Shown: positions 1 to 5,641 of the stretch, piece by piece
Layout: the number at the start of each line of letters is the position of its first letter
Numbering within the stretch: the first letter of the stretch is position 1
Assembly: GCA_003444085.1 (NCBI GenBank)
Contig: DLVL01000042.1
Coordinates: 643-6,283, forward strand
Length of the DNA stretch: 5,641 nt
Source: Kosmotogaceae bacterium
GTDB taxonomy: Bacteria > Thermotogota > Thermotogae > Petrotogales > Kosmotogaceae
Direction: 5' to 3'
Made by a program: the position numbers and the translations under genes
Notes under the pieces: generated by a model
Seen by the model: the letters and a program-made list of their open reading frames with translations, nothing else
The model's database searches: none
Told to the model about the DNA's origin: nothing

Positions 1-1344
1 GGAAATCCTCTTGCTGTTTCACTTGCAAATGCAGGTTGGAAGATCGCTATCATAGAGCGAAAAGCTGTTGGAGGGACCTGTGTTAACGAGGGTTGCACTC
101 CGACAAAGGCGATGATCGCTTCAGCGAGAGTAGCTTATTTGACGAGAAAAGCAGGACAATACGGAGTCAACGTGGGACCTTCTGAGGTTGATCTATCAAG
201 TGTGGTTCAACGCAAGAATGAAATTGTTGAGAGCTTCAAGAAAGGTAGCAAAGAACGGTTGGTTTCGACACCCGGAATTACCTTGATTGAAGGGGATGCC
301 AGTTTTTCTGACAGAAAGCTACTTAGAATAGAGACTCCTGACGGAATGCATGAACTGGTAACTGCTCAAACTATTGTTATAGATACAGGCACCAGCCCCG
401 CAAAACCTTCCATACCTGGTCTCGAAAACGTCCGTAGTTTTGACTCTTCGTCAATAATGGAAATGACGGAGATTCCTGAGCATTTGCTGGTGATCGGAGG
501 CGGCTACATTGGCCTCGAGTTTGGACAGATGTTCCGTCGCTTCGGAAGTAGAGTTACCATCATACAGAGAAACAATCAGCTTCTTCCCCGCGAAGATGAA
601 GATATCGCTGAAGAAATCGAGAAGATCTTCCGCGATGAAGGAATCGATATTCTGTTAGATTCGGAGCCTGTGGGAATAGAGCCCCATAAAGACACAGGTA
701 TCTCCCTGGAAGTTAGAACTCCTCAGGAATACAGAAGCATATCAGGTAGTCACCTGCTGGTTGCTGCAGGACGTGTTCCGAATACCAGGGATCTTAATCT
801 GGACTTGGCTGGCGTAAGTGTTGACAGCAGAGGTTTTGTTCAAGTGAACGAACGCCTCGAGACAACTTCACCCGGTGTCTATGCTATCGGTGATGTCAAA
901 GGCGGCCCTGCCTTTACACATATCTCATATGATGATTTTAGGGTCCTGAAACGAAACCTTCTTGATGGAGAAGATGCAACTATTTCTGGTAGACTGGTTC
1001 CTTACGTTGTGTTCATTGACCCGCAATTGGGACGAGTAGGTATTACAGAAAAAGAGGCAAGAGACCGGAACCTTGAATACAGAGTTGCCAAGATTCCGAT
1101 GAGCTGGGTGGCTCGTGCAATCGAAACTGGTGAAACCCGAGGCGTGATGAAGGCACTCGTTGATTTTGATACTGACAAGATTCTTGGTGCAGCAATTCTT
1201 GGTTTGGAAGGCGGCGAAGTAATGAGTTCTCTCCAGTTGGCCATCCTTGCAGGTACGTCTTATAAGGATATTCGTGACGGTGTCTTTGCACATCCAACGC
1301 TTTCCGAGTCGCTGAACAGTCTCTTTATGTCTTTGGACGGATAA
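1..1344 (+). CDS. FAD-dependent pyridine nucleotide-disulfide oxidoreductase, MerA/Lpd-like (5' partial)
   Basis: Flavoprotein of the class I disulfide reductase family (mercuric reductase, dihydrolipoamide dehydrogenase, glutathione reductase). The reading frame is open from base 1, and the 447 visible residues begin just after the expected N-terminal GxGxxG, so only a short N-terminus is missing. An ATG at 112 is internal, because the redox motif lies before it. Fragment positions: redox disulfide C27-VNEG-C32 within GGTCVNEGCTPTK; second nucleotide-binding motif GGGYIGLE at 166-173; FAD-binding GD at 297-298 followed by VKGGPAFTHISYDD; C-terminal dimerisation domain with the His-Glu pair in HPTLSE (H431, E436). 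After the second nucleotide-binding strand comes Gln-Arg rather than an acidic residue, which suggests NADPH over NADH (inference). There is no N-terminal metal-binding domain in view and no C-terminal vicinal Cys pair, so a true Hg(II) reductase is unlikely. The substrate is unknown. Family certain, specific role not. Confidence 0.95.
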   Translation, partial: GNPLAVSLANAGWKIAIIERKAVGGTCVNEGCTPTKAMIASARVAYLTRKAGQYGVNVGPSEVDLSSVVQRKNEIVESFKKGSKERLVSTPGITLIEGDASFSDRKLLRIETPDGMHELVTAQTIVIDTGTSPAKPSIPGLENVRSFDSSSIMEMTEIPEHLLVIGGGYIGLEFGQMFRRFGSRVTIIQRNNQLLPREDEDIAEEIEKIFRDEGIDILLDSEPVGIEPHKDTGISLEVRTPQEYRSISGSHLLVAAGRVPNTRDLNLDLAGVSVDSRGFVQVNERLETTSPGVYAIGDVKGGPAFTHISYDDFRVLKRNLLDGEDATISGRLVPYVVFIDPQLGRVGITEKEARDRNLEYRVAKIPMSWVARAIETGETRGVMKALVDFDTDKILGAAILGLEGGEVMSSLQLAILAGTSYKDIRDGVFAHPTLSESLNSLFMSLDG

Positions 1345-1356
1345 TCTTAAGGCGCA

Positions 1357-1398
1357 GTGTGCTTAGCTATCAACTGAATGTGCCCTTTCAAAGCACAC
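1357..1398 (+). terminator. possible hairpin downstream of the oxidoreductase gene
   Basis: An 8-bp perfect inverted repeat, GTGTGCTT at 1357-1364 and AAGCACAC at 1391-1398, starts 12 nt after the oxidoreductase stop codon. The position suits a transcript end, but the 26-nt loop is long and no T-run follows, so it is not a canonical intrinsic terminator. It may be a 3'-end stabilising stem, a Rho-related end, or chance. Confidence 0.3.
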
Positions 1399-1489
1399 AC
1401 ACTATAACCTAATCTAATAGTCTTCTTGATTGGCTCTGTTGGTTACTAGCAACAATACTCAATACTACTGATAAAAGAACACTTACGTC

Positions 1490-1524
1490 TTGTGGACTTA
1501 TTCCAGGTCCAAATAATGTTATTC
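1490..1524 (+). promoter_or_regulatory. candidate sigma70-type promoter for the gnd-zwf-pgl cluster
   Basis: TTGTGG at 1490-1495 and AATAAT at 1512-1517 are separated by 16 nt, placing the start site near 1521-1525 and giving a leader of roughly 45 nt before the 6PGDH gene. The -10 matches five of six consensus positions; the -35 is weaker. A short inverted repeat, TGGAC at 1493-1497 and GTCCA at 1507-1511, overlaps the -35 and spacer and could be an operator. A weaker alternative is TTGGTT (1439-1444) with AATACT (1461-1466). All of this is read by eye. Confidence 0.3.
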
Positions 1525-1569
1525 TTAATGGTTCTGATACGTAATCGGTTAACGAAAGAGGTGAAACTA

Positions 1570-2520
1570 ATGGAAATAGGGATTGTCGGTTTGGGCAAGA
1601 TGGGGCTGGAGATTTCCCATAGACTCATGGATAACGGCCATTTGGTTGTAGGTTATGATAGGAACCCTGAAGCCTGGGAAACGCTCCAGGGGACGAGGTC
1701 TTTCACTTTCGCTCATTCGCTTGGGGAACTTGTAGAAAAGCTTTCACGTCCTCGAGTTGTCTGGATAATGGTGCCCGCGGGTGAGGCGACTGAGAAGACC
1801 ATAGAAACCCTTGAGAAACTGCTTTCTGAGGGTGACACGATTATCGATGGGGGGAATAGCAATTATAAGGATACGATAAGACGAGCGAAAACTCTCAAAG
1901 AGAAGCATCTGCAGCTTTTAGATGTAGGTACGAGTGGCGGTATTTGGGGAAGAAGTGAAGGGTTCAGCCTGATGATAGGGGGTGACAGAAGAACGGTCGA
2001 AACCCTTGCACCGATCTTTGAAGCCCTCGCTCCGTCTGTAAAAGAAGGATGGGGGCATGTAGGAACAAACGGTGCAGGTCATTTCGTGAAGATGATCCAT
2101 AACGGTATTGAATATGGTCTGATGCAGGCGTACGCTGAAGGCTTCGACATAATGAAAGCAAAAACTGATCTTGACCTGGATCTACACCAAGTTGCTGAGA
2201 TATGGCGCTTCGGAAGTGTTATTCGGTCGTGGTTACTTGATCTTATCAGTGATGTTCTGGAAGAGAATCCGGGTTTGCACGATACAAAGGCTTGGGTTGC
2301 TGATAGCGGGGAAGGCCGTTGGACTGTTTTTGAAGCAATAGATCTGGATGTTCCGGCTCCGGTTATAACCCAGTCTCTCCAAGCTCGTTTTGTCAGTCGA
2401 AGAAAAGAGAATTACTCAGCTAAACTATTGGCTGCTATTCGAAATCGCTTTGGTGGACACACCGTGATGACTGAAGAGCATGATGAAGGTCCTTCTGCAG
2501 CAAAGGATGTTGAATCGTGA
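1570..2520 (+). CDS. gnd: 6-phosphogluconate dehydrogenase, decarboxylating (short, YqeC/GntZ-like type)
   Basis: Oxidatively decarboxylates 6-phosphogluconate to ribulose 5-phosphate in the cytoplasm, the last step of the oxidative pentose phosphate branch. The 316 residues match the short form of the family (about 300) rather than the classical 470-residue Gnd. Visible motifs: Rossmann GLGKMG at 7-12; DGGNSNY at 93-99, with the substrate-contacting Asn96; the TSGG loop at 121-124; and KMIHNGIEY at 174-182, with catalytic Lys174 and Glu181 in their usual places. Asp30 ends the second beta strand (GYDRN), where NADP-specific enzymes carry Asn-Arg-Ser/Thr, so NAD is the likelier cofactor (inference). 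The ATG at 1570 is chosen because AAAGAGGTG (1555-1563) precedes it at good spacing and the Rossmann fold starts at once; the frame is open back to a GTG at 1492, but those 26 residues fit no family feature. The stop overlaps the start of zwf. Confidence 0.95.
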   Translation: MEIGIVGLGKMGLEISHRLMDNGHLVVGYDRNPEAWETLQGTRSFTFAHSLGELVEKLSRPRVVWIMVPAGEATEKTIETLEKLLSEGDTIIDGGNSNYKDTIRRAKTLKEKHLQLLDVGTSGGIWGRSEGFSLMIGGDRRTVETLAPIFEALAPSVKEGWGHVGTNGAGHFVKMIHNGIEYGLMQAYAEGFDIMKAKTDLDLDLHQVAEIWRFGSVIRSWLLDLISDVLEENPGLHDTKAWVADSGEGRWTVFEAIDLDVPAPVITQSLQARFVSRRKENYSAKLLAAIRNRFGGHTVMTEEHDEGPSAAKDVES

Positions 2521-3929
2521 GCAATGTCTATATGGTAATATTCGGAGCATCTGGCGACCTCACGGCGCGGAAGCTTATTCCAGCATTACATACACTCGAT
2601 TGTGAAGGCTTTCTTCCCAGTGAACTCAGGATTATCGGTGTGGGGCGAACTGCATTAACAAAGAAAGAGTTCTCCAATAAGCTTTTCCGAGGTGTTCAGA
2701 GTTATTCTCGAGCCACACCAGAGGGATGCAATCGTTGGAATGAGTTTGCGGATCGACTTGACTACGTTACAGGTGATTACGATGATCCAGACACTTTCCA
2801 GGTTATAAGAGAGAGACTCTCTGGTAGTAGTCGGATCTTTTACCTTGCTACACCACCTTCTCTGTACGCGACTATAGTTGACCAGATCGGCAAAGCTCAC
2901 TTGAACAAGAGCAAGGCAGGATGGGCAAGAGTTGTTATAGAGAAGCCTTTTGGCAGCGATCTTGAAAGCGCACGCGCCTTGAACATGACAACTCATAAGG
3001 TTTTTGACGAGGACCAGGTATTTAGAATCGATCACTACCTGGGGAAAGAAACTGTTCAAAACATCCTTGCCTTTCGTTTTGCCAATACGATATTCGAGCC
3101 GCTATGGAATAGGAACTACGTCGATCACGTCCAGATAACCGTAGCAGAAAAAGAAGGCGTTGGGCACAGGGCAGGGTATTACGATAAGTCTGGTGTTGTC
3201 AGGGACATGTTTCAGAACCATTTGATGCAACTACTTACCCTTGTTACCCTTGAACCGCCAGTCTGCTTTGAGGCAAACGGTATAAGAGATGAGAAAGTTA
3301 AAGTCCTTAGAGCGTTACGGCCGGTTGAACAGGTTGTGCTGGGACAGTATGAAGGGTACCCCGAGGAAGAAGGAGTTGATCGTGATTCCAGAACCCCTAC
3401 TTACGCTGCTCTGGGCTTATCTGTTGATAACTGGCGTTGGAAGGGAGTGCCCTTCTATTTGCGTTCTGGCAAGAGCATGAAAGAGAAGATTTCCGAGATT
3501 TCGATTCATTTCAGAGAAGTTCCTCACTCGGTCTTTGAAGAGGCATCAAATACACGTGTCAACCATAACATACTGTCTTTCTGCATCCAGCCTGATGAAG
3601 GAGTTCATCTTTTCTTCCAGTCAAAAGTTCCCGGAGCCGGGATGCAAACTGCCACGACAGACATGAAGTTCCGTTTTTCCGATTCCCGGGCTTCGCTTCC
3701 TGATGCTTATGAAAGGCTTCTCCTCGACGCCATACAGGGAGACGCAACGCTGTTTGCACGGGCTGATGAGATTGAAGCTTCGTGGAGCATTATCGACCCT
3801 GTAATTCGAAGATACGAGGAGTCTACAGAGCCTAATCTATCTGTTTACAAACAGGGTAGCTGGGGGCCGGAGGAAGCAGAGGCTCTTCTGAGAGGGGCAA
3901 ACCAGGGATGGCGGATTTGCTGCGATTAA
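2517..3929 (+). CDS. zwf: glucose-6-phosphate 1-dehydrogenase
   Basis: Oxidises glucose 6-phosphate to 6-phosphogluconolactone, the entry step of the oxidative pentose phosphate branch; cytoplasmic. At 470 residues it is slightly shorter than the usual 480-510, but all landmarks are present: nucleotide-binding GASGDLTARKL at 10-20; EKPFG at 142-146; the phosphate-binding and active-site motif RIDHYLGKE at 170-178; catalytic-base His235 in FQNHLMQ; and a family-typical C-terminus with GPEEAEALL. Arg44 in GVGR is at the position that holds the 2'-phosphate of NADP in characterised enzymes, so NADP use is likely. The GTG at 2517 is chosen as start: it overlaps the 6PGDH stop as GTGA, is preceded by AAAGGAT (2502-2508) at about 8-9 nt, and leaves the usual short lead before GASGDL. 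ATG at 2532 would leave almost no first strand. The overlap predicts translational coupling to the 6PGDH gene. Confidence 0.98.
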   Translation: MSNVYMVIFGASGDLTARKLIPALHTLDCEGFLPSELRIIGVGRTALTKKEFSNKLFRGVQSYSRATPEGCNRWNEFADRLDYVTGDYDDPDTFQVIRERLSGSSRIFYLATPPSLYATIVDQIGKAHLNKSKAGWARVVIEKPFGSDLESARALNMTTHKVFDEDQVFRIDHYLGKETVQNILAFRFANTIFEPLWNRNYVDHVQITVAEKEGVGHRAGYYDKSGVVRDMFQNHLMQLLTLVTLEPPVCFEANGIRDEKVKVLRALRPVEQVVLGQYEGYPEEEGVDRDSRTPTYAALGLSVDNWRWKGVPFYLRSGKSMKEKISEISIHFREVPHSVFEEASNTRVNHNILSFCIQPDEGVHLFFQSKVPGAGMQTATTDMKFRFSDSRASLPDAYERLLLDAIQGDATLFARADEIEASWSIIDPVIRRYEESTEPNLSVYKQGSWGPEEAEALLRGANQGWRICCD

Positions 3930-3932
3930 GCC

Positions 3933-3946
3933 GTTTGCGTGCAAAC
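3933..3946. repeat. inverted repeat between zwf and pgl
   Basis: GTTTGC (3933-3938) and GCAAAC (3941-3946) form a perfect 6-bp inverted repeat around GT, three nt after the zwf stop and 17 nt before the pgl start. No T-run follows, so it is unlikely to terminate transcription. It could be a small mRNA hairpin limiting ribosome access to pgl, a processing site, a DNA-binding site or chance. Confidence 0.4.
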
Positions 3947-3963
3947 CTGTCATATGTTAAGCC

Positions 3964-4698
3964 ATGATGATCGGCAGGAAAAGTCTTGTGGTTGCCGAAA
4001 ACATAGATGAACTCGCCTCCTATGTCGCAGAAGAGTTGACAAAACTATCCCTGGATTCTGTCAAGATGAATGGCAGCTTCTCCCTTGCCCTGTCTGGTGG
4101 TTCAACGCCTGAAGAACTCTATACACTGCTCAGTAAAGAACCCTATTCTCTTCTGATCCCATGGAAGTATGTTCACGTGTTCTGGGTTGACGAAAGATGT
4201 GTCCCACCAGATGATATCGAGAGTAACTACAGACAAATCAACGATGAATTGTTGAAACGACTAGAGATTCCTTTTGAGAACATTCACCGCATTCAGGTTG
4301 AGCTGGGCCATAAGCAAGCTGTAAGTCTTTATCAGAGAGAGCTGCAAGAATTCTTTCGTGGTTCGGAACCCGAGTTTGATCTTGTGATTCTTGGGGTAGG
4401 TAAAGATGGACATACTGCTTCGATTTTCTCAGATTCAAACTACACAGAACAGGTTGGAAATTACGTTTCTTTTACTATGGCGAACTACGAAAACCGTCCC
4501 GGAATGCGTGTGACGCTGACCTTTGATGCTATCAACTCTGCAAAGAACGTTATCTTCATGGTCAGCGGGTCTGAAAAGGCGGAGATAATGAAGAAGATCT
4601 TCCATGATAAGCAGAAACAGTTTCCCGCAAGTTACGTGAGCCCTTCAAAGGGCTCCCTAAAATGGGTCTTAGACCGCGAGGCCGCGGAACTGCTTTGA
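3964..4698 (+). CDS. pgl: 6-phosphogluconolactonase
   Basis: Hydrolyses 6-phosphogluconolactone to 6-phosphogluconate, joining the reactions of its two upstream neighbours; cytoplasmic. The 244 residues are full length for the DevB/Pgl (NagB-like) family. Motifs: ALSGGSTP at 42-49 (phosphate loop); FWVDER at 73-78 followed by ESNY at 86-89; GVGKDGHTAS ending at 153, with the active-site His150; and a family-typical PASYV...LKWVLD..AA end. An in-frame TAA at 3958-3960 bars any longer start. ATG codons at 3964 and 3967 both have poor Shine-Dalgarno matches. GTG at 3988, in the same frame, has AGGAAA (3976-3981) at good spacing, but starting there would remove most of the first beta strand (KSLVVAE), so the first ATG is kept; the exact start is uncertain. 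It lies 34 nt after zwf and is probably co-transcribed and partly translated by coupling. Confidence 0.96.
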   Translation: MMIGRKSLVVAENIDELASYVAEELTKLSLDSVKMNGSFSLALSGGSTPEELYTLLSKEPYSLLIPWKYVHVFWVDERCVPPDDIESNYRQINDELLKRLEIPFENIHRIQVELGHKQAVSLYQRELQEFFRGSEPEFDLVILGVGKDGHTASIFSDSNYTEQVGNYVSFTMANYENRPGMRVTLTFDAINSAKNVIFMVSGSEKAEIMKKIFHDKQKQFPASYVSPSKGSLKWVLDREAAELL

Positions 4699-4704
4699 TC
4701 TAAG
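4668..4704. other. stem-loop at the convergent pgl / regulator gene ends
   Basis: CCGCG (4674-4678) and CGCGG (4683-4687) can form a GC-rich hairpin with a 4-nt loop inside the last pgl codons. The flanking CTTAGA (4668-4673) and TCTAAG (4699-4704) could extend it as an outer stem across an unpaired 11-nt segment on one side. There is no T-run on either strand. Only 30 nt separate the two convergent genes, so some termination structure is expected here, but this one is atypical. Confidence 0.25.
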
Positions 4705-4728
4705 AATCTGGTCATTGCTGTTCTTGAG

Positions 4729-5436
4729 TCATATTCCCGTAACTCTCTGCAATTCGGATCTGTCCAGAATCACAATTTTCTTTCGAGACAATTCAACGAG
4801 CCCGCGCGATTGAAGCTCGTCAAGGATATTTGTTACCGTTTCTCGAAATAGACCTGTAGAATCTGCCAGTTCCTGGTGGGTCATCTTAAGACAAGACGTC
4901 TCGTGTGATAATCTGAAAAGGGCGCGACAGACTCTTACTGTGGCATTGTGAAGAGCAGTTTCTTCAAACTTGAAGCGAGTTTCCTGTAACCGTTGACTCA
5001 CAGCGTCAAGCAGCCTGATGGCTACCTGAGGCTTCTGTAGTAGAAGCATTTCAATGTCCGACCGGCTGAGTACGCAAATAAGAGAATCTTCAACAGATTC
5101 AGCAAATAGTTCATGCATGCTTTGTGCAGTCAGTGACATCTCTCCAAAAAAAGTTCCTGGACCTATGGTTTCAACAATAAGGCGTTTTCCTTCGGGACTA
5201 ATTGTATAGACCTGTACCTTTCCTTTCTTCAGCATGAACAATACTTCAGCTTTATCATCAGGATGGAAAAACACATGTCCTTTCTTGCAGGTAACCATTC
5301 TGACCATTCCCTCAATTTCCTCAATTTCATCATCCGACAGGTCTCGGAATATGTCGAGTTTGGAGAGAAGATTCAACTTCAACGATGGCTCCAGTGTGGA
5401 AGATGTTCCTGATTGCAGCGAATCATTCTTTCCCAT
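4729..5436 (-). CDS. Crp/Fnr-family transcriptional regulator
   Basis: DNA-binding regulator of 235 residues with the standard layout: an N-terminal cyclic-nucleotide-binding-like beta roll (about 25-140, with FFGEMSL at 96-102), a dimerisation helix (about 135-165), and a C-terminal winged helix (about 165-225). The helix-turn-helix is MTHQELADSTGLFRETVTNILDE, starting at 185; Arg198 and Glu199 match the CRP recognition-helix Arg180 and Glu181, but the counterpart of CRP Arg185 is Asn203. In the phosphate-binding cassette the CRP Arg-Ser pair is replaced by His108-Glu109 (MHELFAESVED), so canonical cAMP binding is doubtful. Its four Cys (50, 121, 170, 182) lack the N-terminal FNR iron-sulfur arrangement. 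The start is well supported: AAGGAGG lies 5 nt upstream of the ATG. It converges on pgl and diverges from a probable exported-protein gene with which it shares a palindromic promoter region. Ligand and targets are unknown. Confidence 0.95.
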   Translation of the reverse strand: MGKNDSLQSGTSSTLEPSLKLNLLSKLDIFRDLSDDEIEEIEGMVRMVTCKKGHVFFHPDDKAEVLFMLKKGKVQVYTISPEGKRLIVETIGPGTFFGEMSLTAQSMHELFAESVEDSLICVLSRSDIEMLLLQKPQVAIRLLDAVSQRLQETRFKFEETALHNATVRVCRALFRLSHETSCLKMTHQELADSTGLFRETVTNILDELQSRGLVELSRKKIVILDRSELQRVTGI

Positions 5437-5496
5437 AATCTCCTCCTTTACAATCTCTTGTTTTGCGGTCTTAAGTAAAGCTCATCATTCATTTCA

Positions 5497-5532
5497 TACT
5501 ACCATTATTGCACAAATGTGGAGTAATGTAAT
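5497..5532 (-). promoter_or_regulatory. candidate promoter of the Crp/Fnr-family gene
   Basis: On the minus strand, ATTACA (plus 5527-5532) and an extended -10, TGC plus AATAAT (plus 5504-5512), are separated by 17 nt. The start site would be near 5497, an A on the transcribed strand sense, giving a leader of about 60 nt. The -35 lies inside the left half of the 16-bp palindrome, so binding there would probably affect this promoter and may mean autoregulation. Confidence 0.45.
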
Positions 5533-5542
5533 CGCGATTACA
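5527..5542. promoter_or_regulatory. perfect 16-bp palindrome, probable CRP-family operator
   Basis: TGTAATCGCGATTACA reads identically on both strands. It fits the CRP-family pattern of two 5-bp half-sites around a 6-bp centre (CRP: TGTGA-N6-TCACA; here TGTAA-N6-TTACA) and also contains GTA-N8-TAC, the core known for NtcA, another member of this family. It lies between the Crp/Fnr-family gene and a divergent gene, at promoter distance from both, so the neighbouring regulator is the natural candidate to bind it. The binding protein is inferred, not shown. Confidence 0.75.
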
Positions 5543-5561
5543 GAACTTGCATATACTCTAC

Positions 5562-5577
5562 TGATATCATCTGTTTA
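5562..5577 (+). promoter_or_regulatory. extended -10 promoter of the rightward gene
   Basis: TGATATCAT at 5562-5570 is a TGn-extended -10 with hexamer TATCAT, predicting a start near A5577. No good -35 exists at the right distance; instead the palindrome centre lies at about -42.5, close to the class II activator position (-41.5), and TAC to TATCAT spacing is 23 nt. This suggests an activator-dependent promoter. Confidence 0.5.
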
Positions 5578-5602
5578 TCTTGACAAAGGGAGGGAAAGAA
5601 AA

Positions 5603-5641
5603 ATGAGAAGAACATTGATTGTGAGTATCGCAGTAGCATTG
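5603..5641 (+). CDS. start of a probable exported or membrane protein (3' partial)
   Basis: Only 13 codons are visible: MRRTLIVSIAVAL. Two Arg after the initiator Met followed by a hydrophobic run look like the beginning of a signal peptide or membrane anchor. The ATG is supported by an AAAGGGAGGG purine block at 5585-5594, 8 nt upstream. Nothing can be said about the mature product. It is divergent from the Crp/Fnr-family gene and probably controlled through the shared palindrome. Confidence 0.7.
   Translation, partial: MRRTLIVSIAVAL

Noticed and set aside
112..114. ATG at 112 as the start of the oxidoreductase
   Set aside because: The frame stays open to base 1, and the upstream codons encode the essential CxxxxC redox motif.
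925..1297. Minus-strand open frames within the oxidoreductase gene
   Set aside because: They lie opposite a well-conserved gene, have no recognisable domain, and are explained as coding shadows.
1492..1569. N-terminal extension of the 6PGDH from GTG 1492
   Set aside because: The added 26 residues match no family feature, and the ATG at 1570 has a good ribosome site and begins the Rossmann strand directly.
2655..3059. 134-codon minus-strand open frame within zwf
   Set aside because: It lies opposite conserved zwf coding sequence and contains no motif or family resemblance.
5527..5542. HexR-type site (TGTAAT...ATTACA) controlling zwf-like genes
   Set aside because: As I recall, HexR sites are similar but have an odd-length centre, no RpiR-family gene is visible, and the palindrome is not upstream of the zwf cluster; the adjacent CRP-family gene is a simpler explanation.
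5580..5585. Perfect TTGACA hexamer just before the last gene
   Set aside because: A matching -10 would fall at about 5603 or later, inside the coding sequence, with nothing TATAAT-like there; the hexamer adjoins the Shine-Dalgarno block.

Overview
The window is a stretch of bacterial chromosome: tightly spaced genes, Shine-Dalgarno sites and no mobile-element or phage signature. Base composition is moderate to slightly AT-rich. The genus cannot be named from this sequence alone.

Layout. (1) Positions 1-1344 (+) hold most of a pyridine-nucleotide-disulfide oxidoreductase related to mercuric reductase and dihydrolipoamide dehydrogenase; its N-terminus lies before the window. (2) Positions 1345-1569 are non-coding, with a possible hairpin behind the first gene, a weak candidate promoter and several small inverted repeats. 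(3) Positions 1570-4698 (+) form a compact cluster encoding the three enzymes of the oxidative pentose phosphate branch: a short-type 6-phosphogluconate dehydrogenase (gnd type), glucose-6-phosphate dehydrogenase (zwf) and 6-phosphogluconolactonase (pgl). The first two overlap by 4 nt; the third follows 34 nt later. (4) Positions 4729-5436 (-) hold a Crp/Fnr-family regulator that converges on pgl across 30 nt. (5) Positions 5437-5602 separate the regulator from a divergent gene, of which only 13 codons of a signal-peptide-like start are visible.

How they work together. Zwf makes 6-phosphogluconolactone and reduced cofactor, Pgl hydrolyses the lactone, and the 6PGDH decarboxylates 6-phosphogluconate to ribulose 5-phosphate. 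The zwf product keeps an Arg typical of NADP use, while the 6PGDH carries an Asp typical of NAD use, so the branch may deliver both cofactors. The upstream flavoprotein looks suited to NADPH and could consume it, though this is only a neighbourhood inference.

The most interesting signal is a perfect 16-bp palindrome (TGTAA-N6-TTACA) at 5527-5542, in the divergent promoter region of the Crp/Fnr gene. It has the geometry of a CRP-family operator, lies near -42.5 relative to an extended -10 of the rightward gene, and overlaps the candidate -35 of the regulator gene. The regulator lacks the Arg-Ser pair that CRP uses to hold cAMP, so its signal is unknown. Otherwise the window is ordinary central metabolism, and I see no wholly new system in it.
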